DNA of 64,000 nt from JACCZX01 sp963801035 (GCA_963801035.1 CAWDDF010000004.1:1-64000), one strand, 5' to 3'; shown: positions 35,826 to 45,411, counted from the first letter of the stretch. Notes: generated by a model not told the origin, from the sequence alone. Numbers and translations are program-made.

Positions 35826-37247
35826 CTAATGTGCGGGCGTGCCGCCGAGTTCGCGCACGAGCACCTCGTAGTCTTTCGACTGGCGCAGCAGCCGGCCGGC
35901 GATTTCGCGCAAGCGGTCGACAGCCTCGGCCGGAAGCACGAACGTCGTCGGCAAGTCGAAAAAATAGGCGCGCTCCTTGGGGTCCGGAATCGCATCGAAG
36001 CTCACGTCGATCGCTTGCAGCGTCAGATCCGGTACGCGCGCCTCCGCTTCCGCCTGGGTTGCACCCGCGAGGCGCGCTCGCGCGATCAGCAGCTCGCGAT
36101 GCCGCGCCCAGAGCTCGGCGCGATCTTTCATCGTCTCGACGGTTTCGAACGAATACCGCTCGATCGGCACCCCCGAGGACTGCAGCAGCTGCGCGACAAA
36201 ACCCGGAGGCGACTCCTGGCGGTCCCACTCGGTGCGAGGCGACGAGCGGGCGTTCACGACCAGGACCACGAACCGCCGAACGACGCCGAATCCGACCTGC
36301 TCGCGAAACGCCGCGCTCGCTGCGAGCTCCTCCATTGCCTCCAGCACGCCGCGCACGCCGATGTTGTCCCCGACGCCGCCGTCGACCAGGTGGATGTACG
36401 GTCGCTCCTTGCTGTTCTGGAACGCCTGCATCTCGTTGTAGCGCTGCACGGCGCGTCCCGACGGACGCGCTCGATGCTCTGGGTTGGCGACGTCCCGGAC
36501 CCAGGCCGGGTACTGGTATCCGCACGTTCCGCCGTAGTTGTTGAACGTCACCGCCGACAGCACGACCGGAACCGCGGAAGACGTGGCCGCCGCGCGCGAC
36601 AGGCGAACCTTGTTCAGGTCCGAGCAAAGCAGGTCGAAATCGTTCTGGAAGAAGGCGAACCGCGATCCCGTCGAGAAGTCGGTACCGGTGGCGATCGCCA
36701 TAGGCGCCTGCTTGTCCAGAAGATCGGCGAAGGTCGCGCCGCCGAACAGGATCTCGTCGTAGTAGTCCGCGGCGAGCTCCGAACGCCCGGCGCTCCCGCC
36801 GATGAACCTGTTCCAGTTGTACGGGTTGAGGGTGCGCGACAGCAGCGCGCCCTGCACGTCGCGCTTGAGGAAGCGTTCCTCGTACTCGGAGAACAGCCGC
36901 TCGCCATAAAGCGCGTACGCGAGCGCGGTGAAGCTTCCTCCCGACACACTGGTGATCATGTCGACTTCGTCGATCAGTCGGCGGCGCTGACCATCGATGA
37001 CGATCTCGGTGCGACGGAGCTCCTCCAGCACGCCATACGAGAACGCCGCGGCCCGAGTGCCCCCGCCGGAGAACGAGAGCACGAAGAGCGTGGGCAGATG
37101 GTTGTTCTGGCGCTTCGGTAGCAAGAGATACGGTCGATAACCCGCCTTCGGGTCGACCTGGGTGATCGGCTCGTTGATCGGCCGGCTGGCGCAGCCAGTC
37201 AGCACGATGGCCGAAATGAGGCAGGCGACGGCGCGATGGATTTGCAT
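35826..37247 (-). CDS. Patatin-like phospholipase lipoprotein
   Basis: A 473-residue protein with a lipobox (SAIVLTGCASR, Cys19). The patatin core shows LSFSGGGTRAAAFSYGVL, the nucleophile in TSVSGGSFTALA and the Asp in LVDGGVGDNIGVRG. Between them lies a long insert with the FFQNDFDLLCSDL block. It would be an acyl hydrolase anchored to the periplasmic face of a membrane. The next gene upstream is 7 bases away, so both are likely co-transcribed; the outer-membrane barrel follows downstream. Confidence 0.88.
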   Translation of the reverse strand: MQIHRAVACLISAIVLTGCASRPINEPITQVDPKAGYRPYLLLPKRQNNHLPTLFVLSFSGGGTRAAAFSYGVLEELRRTEIVIDGQRRRLIDEVDMITSVSGGSFTALAYALYGERLFSEYEERFLKRDVQGALLSRTLNPYNWNRFIGGSAGRSELAADYYDEILFGGATFADLLDKQAPMAIATGTDFSTGSRFAFFQNDFDLLCSDLNKVRLSRAAATSSAVPVVLSAVTFNNYGGTCGYQYPAWVRDVANPEHRARPSGRAVQRYNEMQAFQNSKERPYIHLVDGGVGDNIGVRGVLEAMEELAASAAFREQVGFGVVRRFVVLVVNARSSPRTEWDRQESPPGFVAQLLQSSGVPIERYSFETVETMKDRAELWARHRELLIARARLAGATQAEAEARVPDLTLQAIDVSFDAIPDPKERAYFFDLPTTFVLPAEAVDRLREIAGRLLRQSKDYEVLVRELGGTPAH

Positions 37248-37253
37248 GGGTAT

Positions 37254-37721
37254 CTAAGGCACCAGCGGGATCTCCGAGGCCAGCTCGTAGCGCACGAGAG
37301 CGCGGATCTTGTTTTCGATTTGTATGTATCGCGCCGCTTTGGCAGGTGAAGTTGCCTTTTCTAGCTTGGGCAAGTACGAACGCTTCAGCTTGACTTCCGC
37401 CTCTTCGATTGCGAACGATTCCTCGAGTAGCTGCTTGGCCGTGTCATCCGGGACGGATCCTTTGTTGTACGCATCGGCGTAGGCCCTGATCGCTTTCGCA
37501 AGGCGTTGGTTGATCTGTTCCAAGTCCTTCTGATAGGCGTCGTAGACGGGCCAAAAGGACTTTCCCTCCGCGTCCGTCAGCGCCATATTCGCGGCGACCA
37601 ACAATTTCTTGTCGGCTTTTACCTTATCGCGAAGAATTTCCATGCTGCTGGAGCTCTGTGCGCCAGCGGACCCGGCCACCATTGCTGCGAGGACAAAGAG
37701 AAGAGCTTGCAAGGCTCTCAT
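37254..37721 (-). CDS. Periplasmic helical protein of unknown function
   Basis: A 155-residue protein with a signal peptide (LLFVLAAMVAGSAGAQ) and an almost all-helical mature part with heptad-like patterns: EGKSFWPVYDAYQKDLEQIN, RLAKAIRAYADAYN and YIQIENKIRALVRYELASEIPLVP. The end motif recurs in small uncharacterised periplasmic proteins. It shares an operon with the patatin lipoprotein. Confidence 0.72.
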   Translation of the reverse strand: MRALQALLFVLAAMVAGSAGAQSSSSMEILRDKVKADKKLLVAANMALTDAEGKSFWPVYDAYQKDLEQINQRLAKAIRAYADAYNKGSVPDDTAKQLLEESFAIEEAEVKLKRSYLPKLEKATSPAKAARYIQIENKIRALVRYELASEIPLVP

Positions 37722-38010
37722 TTAATGACTCCCAATATTGGCCTCTGTCGATCATCGACTGCGTAAGGCGTTAGGATCATTAGACCAACGTCCAATTTCA
37801 GTGTCTACCTCCCGACGCAATATTGCTACTGTCAATCGCCTTGCGGATAGCAAGAGCACAGATGTAGGCGAAGATAGGCTTGAGTTATGAACCGATAGAG
37901 CGCGGATAAAAACTCGCGGTAGGAAAGCGGCTCCATCACTTGGGCGCGCAGGCCCAATGGGGCGACTGGAAAGAGCGCCGGAGCCAAGGTCATGGCCATC
38001 GCGACATCGC

Positions 38011-38141
38011 AGTCAGCGGTGCCTCGTTTCATAACCCGGCGCCCAGCGGTATTGCCATGCGATGCAGCCCACGTCGAAGTTGGTGCTCGTGCGTGCGGCG
38101 ATGCCGGAGCTGATGAAAAGCGGGCTACCGCGGCTGTTCAC
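38011..38141 (-). pseudogene. C-terminal remnant of a second MetA-pathway-type outer-membrane barrel
   Basis: On the minus strand an open stretch reads ISSGIAARTSTNFDV, then IAWQYRWAPGYE, and stops at 38011. This matches the last 30 residues of the barrel at 34771 (SSGVSTRTGSNFNIFGLAWQYRW). The rest of the gene is missing; it abuts the end of the 466-residue lipoprotein gene. It is too short to be found by a length cutoff. The 290 bases left of it, to 37721, show nothing else. Confidence 0.75.
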
Positions 38142-39525
38142 GCCGCGCCGCCACCCGCACCAGAATCAAGCGTATTGCAACAATGGCAGCCACACTTCCG
38201 AGCAGCGCAAAACCGATGAGTTGGAGGAGGAGGCGATAGACGTGGTCGACGAGTTGCTGCCCCTGCGCGCCAAGTCCGGCGGCCAGCGTCGCCAACGTGG
38301 GGGCTCCTCGCTCGATGGATCCTGTTAGCTGCTGGAGCTCGCGCGCGGCTTGCGCGAACTGCACCGCCGCCATGGCGTATTCGGTGATGTCGAAGGGGCG
38401 TGCCGGCGGGCCCTTGCCTGTGTTGAATCGCGCCATTACCTCGTCCACCGACTTGACGGTGGTCGTGAGCGAGTCGCTGGTCAGCTTGGCGGAGTCGAAG
38501 GTTCCCTTCAGGCCGGCAAGCAGTTCGCTTGCCATGGCCTGATCCGCGCGTATGGCATCGAACACCTGTGTGATTGCGGCTTCCCGCTCGCGAGACAAAG
38601 TCTCGGGTAAGGTGGCGGCCGTGCGCGATAGCGACTCCGCGGCACGGCTCGCACGGTCGGCCGCCGCGATCACCTCCCTCGGTTCGGGCATCGTCAACAG
38701 TACCGTGGCAAGTGTCCTGACTTGCATGCCGATCAGTATCGGGACGCGCTCCGCATAGTAGATAGCCCTTTCAGCCAGCATGCGGCTTTGCTCGATTTCC
38801 CTTACGGCAGGACTCAATCCGGTCAGTGGATCCAGCCCCACCAGAGCGAACAGGCTCGCCGAGTTGGGCGCAGCTCTGCGCTCCTCGGGGTCGTCGACGA
38901 AATCCGTGAATCGGACAAAGGTGACGGATTCAAGGGTGGTGGTCGGGTCGGCCTGCCGGCGTGCCAACGCGTCGCGAATTTCCTCACGCTGCTGTTCAGT
39001 CAGGAAATCCACCAACTCCCATGCCCCGGACTCCAGCGATGAGAGGGTCGCCAGGGCTGCCGTCGCCTCGGCCCCCTGACGCGCTTGCAAGTAGCGCCCC
39101 AGCGTCGCACGGGTGAGGGTGCAAAGCACGACCATGTCCAGCGCATTGATGCGAGCGCTCGGGCCGGCGGCGATTTGCACCGCAGAAGTGGCCTGGACAA
39201 CGCGGAACCTGCCCATGGTGAAGAGCATCGCCGGATCACGGCCGGAAGCTTCCACGGTGGTGGTGATGTGCGCAATCGAGTCTACGTAGCCGTCGGCATA
39301 GCGCATCACCTTCCGCTGCAAAATCAATTCCTGCAGCTTGCGCTGTTCGTAGCGGGCGGTCTCGCCGGTGATCTTGCCGGTGATGTCCGGCAGCGAGGCG
39401 CACCCGCCCACCAATCCTGCCGCGCAGGCCGTCGCCGCCAGGGCGGCGCTCAGCCGTGTGGCGCGAGGGCGCTCTTGATAGCGAGTCGGAGGCACCCACT
39501 TTTGCCTGTGATCCAACATAGCCAC
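38125..39525 (-). CDS. Large lipoprotein with a C-terminal membrane helix
   Basis: A 466-residue protein. A lipobox (AAGLVGGCASL, Cys42) follows an unusually long N-terminal leader with basic residues. The mature part is mostly helical: EQRKLQELILQRKVMRYADGY, TTVEASGRDPAMLFTMGRFRV, EQQREEIRDALARRQADPTT, then a long coiled region, and near the C-terminus a hydrophobic helix (LLLQLIGFALLGSVAAIVAI) with a basic tail. I do not recognise the family. Start could be later. It replaces the patatin lipoprotein in the position upstream of an outer-membrane barrel (now a remnant). Confidence 0.72.
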   Translation of the reverse strand: MAMLDHRQKWVPPTRYQERPRATRLSAALAATACAAGLVGGCASLPDITGKITGETARYEQRKLQELILQRKVMRYADGYVDSIAHITTTVEASGRDPAMLFTMGRFRVVQATSAVQIAAGPSARINALDMVVLCTLTRATLGRYLQARQGAEATAALATLSSLESGAWELVDFLTEQQREEIRDALARRQADPTTTLESVTFVRFTDFVDDPEERRAAPNSASLFALVGLDPLTGLSPAVREIEQSRMLAERAIYYAERVPILIGMQVRTLATVLLTMPEPREVIAAADRASRAAESLSRTAATLPETLSREREAAITQVFDAIRADQAMASELLAGLKGTFDSAKLTSDSLTTTVKSVDEVMARFNTGKGPPARPFDITEYAMAAVQFAQAARELQQLTGSIERGAPTLATLAAGLGAQGQQLVDHVYRLLLQLIGFALLGSVAAIVAIRLILVRVAARREQPR

Positions 39526-39654
39526 CTCTACGTGTCAACCAGCATTTCGTCGAGTTGCGCGGACTCGAGGTGCGGAGCACCGGTACATGCCGGTCGATCA
39601 CACCTAGGCGGGTCAGTGTAGTCCGGCTTAGCCTGGGCGGCGGCTTGGAGTGGA

Positions 39655-40077
39655 TCAGTCACTGGGCGTCGACCCTGCGCCACCAAGCGCGATAAGCAAC
39701 GATGCGTTGGTCCGCTTCACGCGCGGGATTAAGCTGTCGCGGCAAAACTTCGTGGCCAGCCAATCGGTCTCTGTCATCAGCCGCTGCATCTCGTTGGGTG
39801 TAGCACCGGCCGCAAAGCCGCCACCGACGATGGAGCCCATGCTGGTGCCTGCCACACAATGAACGGGCACACGTAGTTCTTCGAGTACTTTCAACACGCC
39901 GATGTGGGCGGCACCCCGCGCGCCACCGCCGGATAGCGCAAGGCCGATCTTTGGACGTGACGCCGCCGGATCGGCTACGGACGTCACGCTTTGCGCACGC
40001 AATTCCGCCGACAGGGCCGGCAAGGTCACGCATGTAATCAGCAGCGAGTGGAAGAAGCTGCGCGAGAGTTGTTTCAT
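39655..40077 (-). pseudogene. Truncated patatin-like phospholipase
   Basis: An open frame of about 140 residues: signal peptide (FHSLLITCVTLPALSAELRAQ), GLALSGGGARGAAHIGVLKV, and GTSMGSIVGGGFAAGATPNEM. It is very like the N-terminus of the gene at 21174-22874, then loses similarity after residue about 110 and stops at 39655 before the catalytic Asp region. No further patatin sequence is visible in any frame downstream. Treated as a remnant. Confidence 0.78.
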
Positions 40078-40211
40078 GGGGATAAGGTCGTGATCCGGAC
40101 CTGGCCACAACCAGCCCGCAGACCAAGCCGCAAATCAACTCAGTCACAACAATGCCTTGACGCCGTCGACGTACTCACAAGTTGCCAAGTCCTCGATCGT
40201 GATCGCTGAAA

Positions 40212-41300
40212 TCAAGGAACAAAGGCAAGGAAAAGAAACGCAGCAAACAGGACGAGATGAACTGCGCCCTGCATGATGTGAGTCCGGCCCGTCGTCAAAG
40301 TCACAGTGCACACGAGGAACGTGACTGCGAGCAAAACCAGATTCGTCGGATCTATCCCGAGCACCAGAGGCAGCTTGAGTATGAATGCAGCCACAACGAC
40401 GGCCGGAATCGTGAGTCCGATGCTCGCCACTGCCGATCCGATCGCGAGATTCATGCTGGTCTGAAGACGGTTAGCCTTCGCAGCTCGCAGAGCCGCCCAA
40501 GCCTCCGGCATTAACACGAGCATTGCGATCGCGATGCCGACGACAGCCTCAGGCGCACCTGTAGCAGCGACCGCGCGCTCGATGTAGGGTGACAGGACCT
40601 TGGCCAGGCCGACCACAGATGCCAACGCAACAATCAACAGGGCAAAGCTTGCCCAACTCTTGCCAGCCGAAGGTCGCTCCGCGTGCTGCTCCGGATCGGA
40701 AGCATTAACTTCCGGAATGAAGTAGTCCCGATGGCGCACAGTCTGAATGAACACAAAGATCGCCCAAAGAATCGCCGACGTCACGGCTACGAACCACAGC
40801 TGGACACTGCTGTACGTCGCGCCTGGCGTGCTAATCGTGAAGACTGGCAGCACGAGAGTCAATGCGCCCATTACGATCAGCGCGGCCAGTCCTGCGCCTG
40901 CGCCTTCGATCCGAAAAGTTTGCTCGCGGTGTGCGAGACCGCCGACAAGCAGGCTAAGTCCAACCACACCGTTGCAGATGATCATGACAGCTGCGTAGAT
41001 CGTGTCGCGCGGCAACTCGGCCGTAGTCTCGCCTCCCGCAATCATCACTGACAGAATCAGCGACGTCTCAAGTACGGTCACGGCCAACGCCAGAACCAAT
41101 GTTCCCAGCGGTTCGCCGACGCGATGGGCAACGACCTCGGCATGGTGTACCGAGACGATCACGGAGCCAATAAGTGCCAGGCCGCACGCAACAGCCAGTG
41201 CTGCGCCTGCACCAGTGGCGACAGCTGCGATCAGCAGCGCTAGGGACGCAGCAGGAACAGCCCACGTCCAGATAGGCATGAACAGCGGCTTCCCGGTCAT
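40212..41300 (-). CDS. chaA: Calcium/proton antiporter (ChaA-like)
   Basis: A 362-residue, eleven-helix protein built from two homologous halves. The first alpha repeat has VAHRVGEPLGTLVLALAVTVLETSLI, the second PEAVVGIAIAMLVLMPEAWAALRAAKANRLQTSMN, with the acidic residues expected in Ca2+/cation:proton exchangers. A charged loop separates the halves. It exports Ca2+ (or Na+/K+) in exchange for protons. Confidence 0.9.
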   Translation of the reverse strand: MTGKPLFMPIWTWAVPAASLALLIAAVATGAGAALAVACGLALIGSVIVSVHHAEVVAHRVGEPLGTLVLALAVTVLETSLILSVMIAGGETTAELPRDTIYAAVMIICNGVVGLSLLVGGLAHREQTFRIEGAGAGLAALIVMGALTLVLPVFTISTPGATYSSVQLWFVAVTSAILWAIFVFIQTVRHRDYFIPEVNASDPEQHAERPSAGKSWASFALLIVALASVVGLAKVLSPYIERAVAATGAPEAVVGIAIAMLVLMPEAWAALRAAKANRLQTSMNLAIGSAVASIGLTIPAVVVAAFILKLPLVLGIDPTNLVLLAVTFLVCTVTLTTGRTHIMQGAVHLVLFAAFLFLAFVP

Positions 41301-41357
41301 TTCGGATCGCGCGCCTGTTCACCGCAGGCGGGGTTAGCCCCGGATGCGGGTTGCGTA

Positions 41358-42038
41358 TTACTTGGGCTTGACGTACTTCACAAGATCCGGAAAGACACCG
41401 GCAGCTACTTCGTCCAACACCGGCTTCAGCGCGTCAAACGTGACGACTTTGACGTCGCCAACCTGGCTCAGGCGCTCGCCTGTCGCCATGCGCACCCTCA
41501 GCGCCAGCAACTCGCCCGTGACGCTGTCTGTTGCCTCGACTTCGCCCTCCATGAACGCGCGTTGCGGCGTACCCGACGCGCGCCTTGAGGCCATGGTGGC
41601 CACGAGGGCGATGGGGACGTACTGGTAAGGCTTAAGGCCTTCGTCCTGCGCCGCGACTCCGGTGACCGCGCCGCGAATCCGAAGTACCCCCGGCCCGGCA
41701 CGATCGACCACTCTGAATCGCTGGCTGAGTGACCGCTTAAAGACGTCGTTGGAGTAGGCGAGAATTTGCCGCAGCGTCTCGGCGCTCACCTGCTCGGTGG
41801 GCCTCGGCTCCGGGTAGAAGACGAGCGGATCCAACAGTATCGCATCGTAGTTGGCGGGCGTGAGCTTGGGACTCACCCAGCCTCGAATGGTATTACCCTG
41901 GGCGTCCTTGGTTTCCCCCAGGTTGGAATAGTCCCGTAGGAAGCCCGAACCCTCGCTGACACTGGTCTTAGTCGCGCATGCTCCGAGGATCACGGCGAGG
42001 AGAGCAACGCCCGCCTTGCTTGCAATCGATTTCTTCAT
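41358..42038 (-). CDS. DUF3313 family lipoprotein
   Basis: About 226 residues. The ATG at 42038 is preceded by AGGAGG 7 bases upstream. A lipobox (LLAVILGACATK, Cys20) is followed by FLRDYSNLGETKDAQG, YDAILLDPLVFYPEP and a C-terminal block with MEGEVEATDSVTGELL and VFPDLVKYVKPK. This is the DUF3313 family of periplasmic lipoproteins of unknown role. It lies 14 bases from the next gene upstream, so they share an operon. Confidence 0.82.
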   Translation of the reverse strand: MKKSIASKAGVALLAVILGACATKTSVSEGSGFLRDYSNLGETKDAQGNTIRGWVSPKLTPANYDAILLDPLVFYPEPRPTEQVSAETLRQILAYSNDVFKRSLSQRFRVVDRAGPGVLRIRGAVTGVAAQDEGLKPYQYVPIALVATMASRRASGTPQRAFMEGEVEATDSVTGELLALRVRMATGERLSQVGDVKVVTFDALKPVLDEVAAGVFPDLVKYVKPK

Positions 42039-42051
42039 GATGGTCCTCCTC

Positions 42052-42609
42052 TCAGTCAGCGCAGAGCAGCCGAACCTTACGCTCGGCCCTGGCGAATGCT
42101 TCGTCATCCTTCGACTTCAACACTTCGTCCTTTGCCGCGTTGCAGGCCGACGCATCGCGGGTTGCGGTAGGAGGAGCCTTAGCCCCCGCCGCGCATTGGC
42201 GGTCGTCCACCAGACGCAGGTTCACGTACGCGCCTTGCTCGAGCGCGACACAATCACCAACACGCATGCCGGCCTCATCGGTGACAACCGTCGTAGTTGT
42301 TTTGCCGCCCACCAGAATTGTGTATTCGAACGCCTGCTTGGCGCTCGCACGCTTCGCGATCTGTTGTCCCGCCACACCACCCGCGACGCCGCGCAGCGCC
42401 TGGTTGCTGCCCGACTGATTCCTGCCGGAAACGAGACCTATCGACCCGCCGACCAATGCACCCGCACCTTGTGCCTGGCGGTTCTCCACGGTAACTGGTT
42501 TCACCGCAGTGATCTTTCCGTAGTTGACGCTGGTCTGCGCCACCGCCGCACTCGTCGCTAGCATCGATCCGACAAGTGCATAAACGCATAAACAGAATCG
42601 AATTGCCAT
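42052..42609 (-). CDS. Glycine-zipper outer-membrane protein (SlyB-like)
   Basis: A 185-residue exported protein (signal peptide ending ATSAAVAQ). The mature part starts NYGKITAVKPVTVENRQ, as in SlyB-like proteins, followed by a glycine zipper (GAGALVGGSIGLVSGRN, then GGVAGQQIAKRA) and a beta domain EYTILVGGKTTTTVVTDE. A C-terminal Ala/Lys/Asp-rich helix of about 45 residues with two cysteines is additional. Possible envelope-stress protein. Confidence 0.78.
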   Translation of the reverse strand: MAIRFCLCVYALVGSMLATSAAVAQTSVNYGKITAVKPVTVENRQAQGAGALVGGSIGLVSGRNQSGSNQALRGVAGGVAGQQIAKRASAKQAFEYTILVGGKTTTTVVTDEAGMRVGDCVALEQGAYVNLRLVDDRQCAAGAKAPPTATRDASACNAAKDEVLKSKDDEAFARAERKVRLLCAD

Positions 42610-42676
42610 AATGCTCCTCCTCGCTCAAGAGGTCCGCATCGCTTCCAACATGGCAGCTAGCTGGCTTGTGTAGTCG

Positions 42677-43525
42677 TCAGAAACGGAAATTGGCACCGAG
42701 TGCGAACCCGCTGAAGGTCAGCTTCTGGATGAACTTGTCATCATCTTGCTCGTAAGACAGATAGCGGTACGTCAACGCCAGATCGCCCCACTTAAACGCG
42801 TATCCGACGCCGCCCGCCCCCTGCCACGTCAATTTCGAATCGCCGGCACCGACGTCTATGTAATACGGAAGGTACCAATTGCCGTCGCCAAGCTTCACGC
42901 GGCCGCGAGCGCCGATGATCGCGTCCCAAATGTCCTCCGACTTTTCAACGCTGCCCTCGCGTGCAAAAAACGCCTGCGAACCCATGGGTCCCGTGACCGT
43001 CGCGGTGAGCCGCACATTCGTTTTCGCCTCGACGTTGAGGTAGCGAAACCCGGCGATCAAATCCAACGTAACTGCGGGGTTCTGGACCGCGTTGTATCCG
43101 CCAACCAACGTCCATGCGACCGCATCGATTGCAGTTTCCGTCCCAGCATTTAATTGTGTCGTCGCAATGTTGATCGGTCCTGAGCCCGGATTGAAATCGA
43201 CGCTGCGCACCTCACTGCTCTCGCTTCCCATGTCCAAGTAGATGAAGTCGCTCGCGATCAGCCATCGGCCGTAGCGTGCTTCGCCTTGCAGCAACAAAGC
43301 GAAGTTGAGCGAATCGAGGAAGTCTTTCTCAGAGAGCTTGACATTCCCGGACGAACCGCCGGGCGGGGGCGGCCCGTAGCGCAGGTCGCCTTCAACGCTT
43401 GGGAGCCATAAATACGGCTGTAAAGAGAATGTCCATTGATTAGATGGCGCCTGTGCAGCGCTGTGTAGCGGCATCGCCAGAAGGGCCGCAACGAAGGCAA
43501 GAGTCAAACCATGAGATCGTTTCAT
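42677..43525 (-). CDS. Outer-membrane beta-barrel protein of unknown function
   Basis: A 282-residue protein with a signal peptide (LAFVAALLAMPLHSAAQ) and alternating amphipathic strands such as WTFSLQPYLWLPSVEGDLRYG, and an OmpA/OmpW-type ending GFALGANFRF with C-terminal Phe. Inserts carry a Pro/Gly/Ser loop. It precedes the glycine-zipper gene by 67 bases. Confidence 0.75.
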   Translation of the reverse strand: MKRSHGLTLAFVAALLAMPLHSAAQAPSNQWTFSLQPYLWLPSVEGDLRYGPPPPGGSSGNVKLSEKDFLDSLNFALLLQGEARYGRWLIASDFIYLDMGSESSEVRSVDFNPGSGPINIATTQLNAGTETAIDAVAWTLVGGYNAVQNPAVTLDLIAGFRYLNVEAKTNVRLTATVTGPMGSQAFFAREGSVEKSEDIWDAIIGARGRVKLGDGNWYLPYYIDVGAGDSKLTWQGAGGVGYAFKWGDLALTYRYLSYEQDDDKFIQKLTFSGFALGANFRF

Positions 43526-43661
43526 TTTTCTCCTAACGCTTCTTATGCAAAACCATCGGATGGGTGCCGGTGCAGCTTACATCGATCAATGCTCAGCAGG
43601 CGAACAACACCCGAGAGGATAGTTCGCTTTGGGCGCCTCCGGCTGCTGCGTACTTAGGTGT

Positions 43662-43730
43662 GAATGATCGGGCGGACTGATGCGTGGAGCTTCACCTTTC
43701 TTGACATGTTGCGCTTCGCCTTTCTTGACA
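43662..43730 (+). repeat. Dispersed repeat, copy B (double core)
   Basis: GAATGATCGGGCGGACTGAT, then GAGCTTCACCTTTCTTGACA, and a second core GCGCTTCGCCTTTCTTGACA. Otherwise the 240 bases between the neighbouring genes hold nothing recognisable. Confidence 0.72.
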
Positions 43731-43767
43731 GGCAGTCCAGGGGAAGCCCACGTAACCGAACGCAACG

Positions 43768-44625
43768 CTACTTCGGAAATAACGAAGTCAGAATCACCCG
43801 AAATCCCCAACCCTTCGGACCGACGTTGTCGGGCGTCGAGGCCCAGTAGCGGACACCGGCACCAATCGACAATGGCTGGTTACCGACCTTGAGCAGTTGC
43901 GAGACGGTCGCGTTGATCGGCACCGACCATTTTTCGCTCTTCCAGTCGTACGTCGACTCAGTATTTAAAGTAAACGTGGTGTAGCGCGCTGTCGTGTAGC
44001 TGAGAAACGGTTGTAGGAAAGTTGCACTGACGTCACGCGCCGAATCACTGCCGGCGAAGCTCCAGATGTGGTTCGCCAGAGCGCCGTACGTCCACCCGCT
44101 TTCCTGCCTCAGCACGACAGCAGTCGGGCCCGCGCCCCACTTTTCAGCGGACAAGTTGTCTTCGCCGGTACGCAGCAGCAGTACGGGACCTGCGCCCCAA
44201 ATCCATCCACCAGAAGTAGGGTTTTGCGGCGAAAAGAAGAGGCTCTGGACAAGGTCACCTATTCCAGTATCGCGCCGACCAGGTGCGCTGACGTCTTTCT
44301 GATTGACGATCGGGACGATCGTACGGCTGATCAGGTTCCAGTCCTGGTTCAACGTCACAGGAATGACCGGCTGGACATTGAGCAGCCATCTGTCACCGCG
44401 CTCGCCGGGCCCGATGTTGTCGTCGTAGTTCAGCTGCAGCGGCACGCTAATCAGCGCCGAGACCGGGTTGTTCAGTTTCTTAGCCAGCTCTGCGGCGTCT
44501 TCCTGCGCGAACGTGCAAGGCGAAGCTAAAACGAAAATCGTGGCGGCTACAACGCGAAAAGGGGCAGCCACAACGGATGGTCGCGTGACGACCCCAGTTC
44601 TGATCCACGTATGTTTCGTCCGCAT
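43768..44625 (-). CDS. Outer-membrane transporter-like protein (neuromedin U-annotated family)
   Basis: A 285-residue beta-barrel candidate. Signal region ends FVLASPCTFAQ; the mature part begins ELAKKLNNPVSALISVPLQL and contains RWLLNVQPVIPVTLNQDWNL and GIGDLVQSLFFSP, the marks of a family often misnamed neuromedin U. It ends in LGFRVILTSLFPK-like strands. Probably an outer-membrane porin. Role unknown. Confidence 0.8.
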   Translation of the reverse strand: MRTKHTWIRTGVVTRPSVVAAPFRVVAATIFVLASPCTFAQEDAAELAKKLNNPVSALISVPLQLNYDDNIGPGERGDRWLLNVQPVIPVTLNQDWNLISRTIVPIVNQKDVSAPGRRDTGIGDLVQSLFFSPQNPTSGGWIWGAGPVLLLRTGEDNLSAEKWGAGPTAVVLRQESGWTYGALANHIWSFAGSDSARDVSATFLQPFLSYTTARYTTFTLNTESTYDWKSEKWSVPINATVSQLLKVGNQPLSIGAGVRYWASTPDNVGPKGWGFRVILTSLFPK

Positions 44626-44661
44626 ATCGGACTTGAGGATGTCACGTACATTTGCAACCGT

Positions 44662-45381
44662 TCAAGCTTTTCCAGTAATCGGAGGCTCTTCGCGCCAGCC
44701 TTCCAGAACAGCTCGATACAGCCATCCACCGATCAAAGCACCCACAATCGGTGCCACCCAGAACAACCAAAGCTGCCCCAGCGCCCAGTCGCCTACAAAC
44801 ACTGCCGGCCCGGTGCTGCGGGCCGGATTCACCGACGTATTTGTGACCGGAATGCTGATCAGGTGAATCAGCGTTAATGCCAAGCCAATTGCCATCCCGG
44901 CAAAACCGACGGGTGCGCGCTGGTGTGTCGTGCCGAGAATCACAACCAGAAACATCAGCGTCATGACCACTTCAGTTACCAAACCAGCGAACAATGAGTA
45001 CTTCCCCGGCGAATGTGCACCGTACCCGTTCGCTGCAAATCCCGCTGCCAAACTGAATGTCGAGTTGCCGCTGGCGATCACATACAGAATTGCCGCGCCC
45101 GCAATTGCGCCGAGCACTTGCGCAATGATGTACGGCAGTAGTTGACCTGCGGGAAAGCGACCTCCGGCCCAGAGGCCGATTGATACAGCGGGATTGAAGT
45201 GGCCGCCTGAAATCGGGCCGAGCGCGTACGCAGCCGTCAGCACGGTCAACCCAAACGCAAGCGATACGCCAAGCAATCCAATCCCGACTTCTGGAAATGC
45301 TGCAGCCAACACAGCGCTGCCGCAGCCACCCAGCACCAGCCACAACGTGCCCATGAACTCAGCGATCAACTTAGCTTGCAT
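44662..45381 (-). CDS. aqpZ: Aquaporin Z
   Basis: About 239 residues, six helices, with both NPA motifs (GGHFNPAVSIGLW and TSVNPARSTGPAVF) and the narrow-filter His/Arg positions of water-selective channels. It mediates rapid water flux at the inner membrane. The frame opens three codons earlier at 45390; 45381 gives the standard start MQAKLIAEF. It stands between dispersed-repeat copy C and the porin gene. Confidence 0.95.
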   Translation of the reverse strand: MQAKLIAEFMGTLWLVLGGCGSAVLAAAFPEVGIGLLGVSLAFGLTVLTAAYALGPISGGHFNPAVSIGLWAGGRFPAGQLLPYIIAQVLGAIAGAAILYVIASGNSTFSLAAGFAANGYGAHSPGKYSLFAGLVTEVVMTLMFLVVILGTTHQRAPVGFAGMAIGLALTLIHLISIPVTNTSVNPARSTGPAVFVGDWALGQLWLFWVAPIVGALIGGWLYRAVLEGWREEPPITGKA

Positions 45382-45411
45382 TTGACCCAAGCTCCGCCTT
45401 GAGAAACTGGT

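Noticed and set aside
35716..36627. The upstream half of the long minus-strand frame leading into the outer-membrane barrel
   Set aside because: It overlaps the patatin gene in another frame and is Gly/Arg/Ala-rich; the barrel's signal peptide begins at 35715.
35595..37121. A 508-residue plus-strand open frame across the patatin lipoprotein
   Set aside because: The patatin gene on the minus strand has the oxyanion, nucleophile and Asp motifs; this frame is its Arg-rich shadow.
37832..38032. A 66-residue minus-strand frame downstream of the barrel remnant
   Set aside because: No signal peptide, family mark or ribosome binding site; it overlaps the remnant region and is likely chance.
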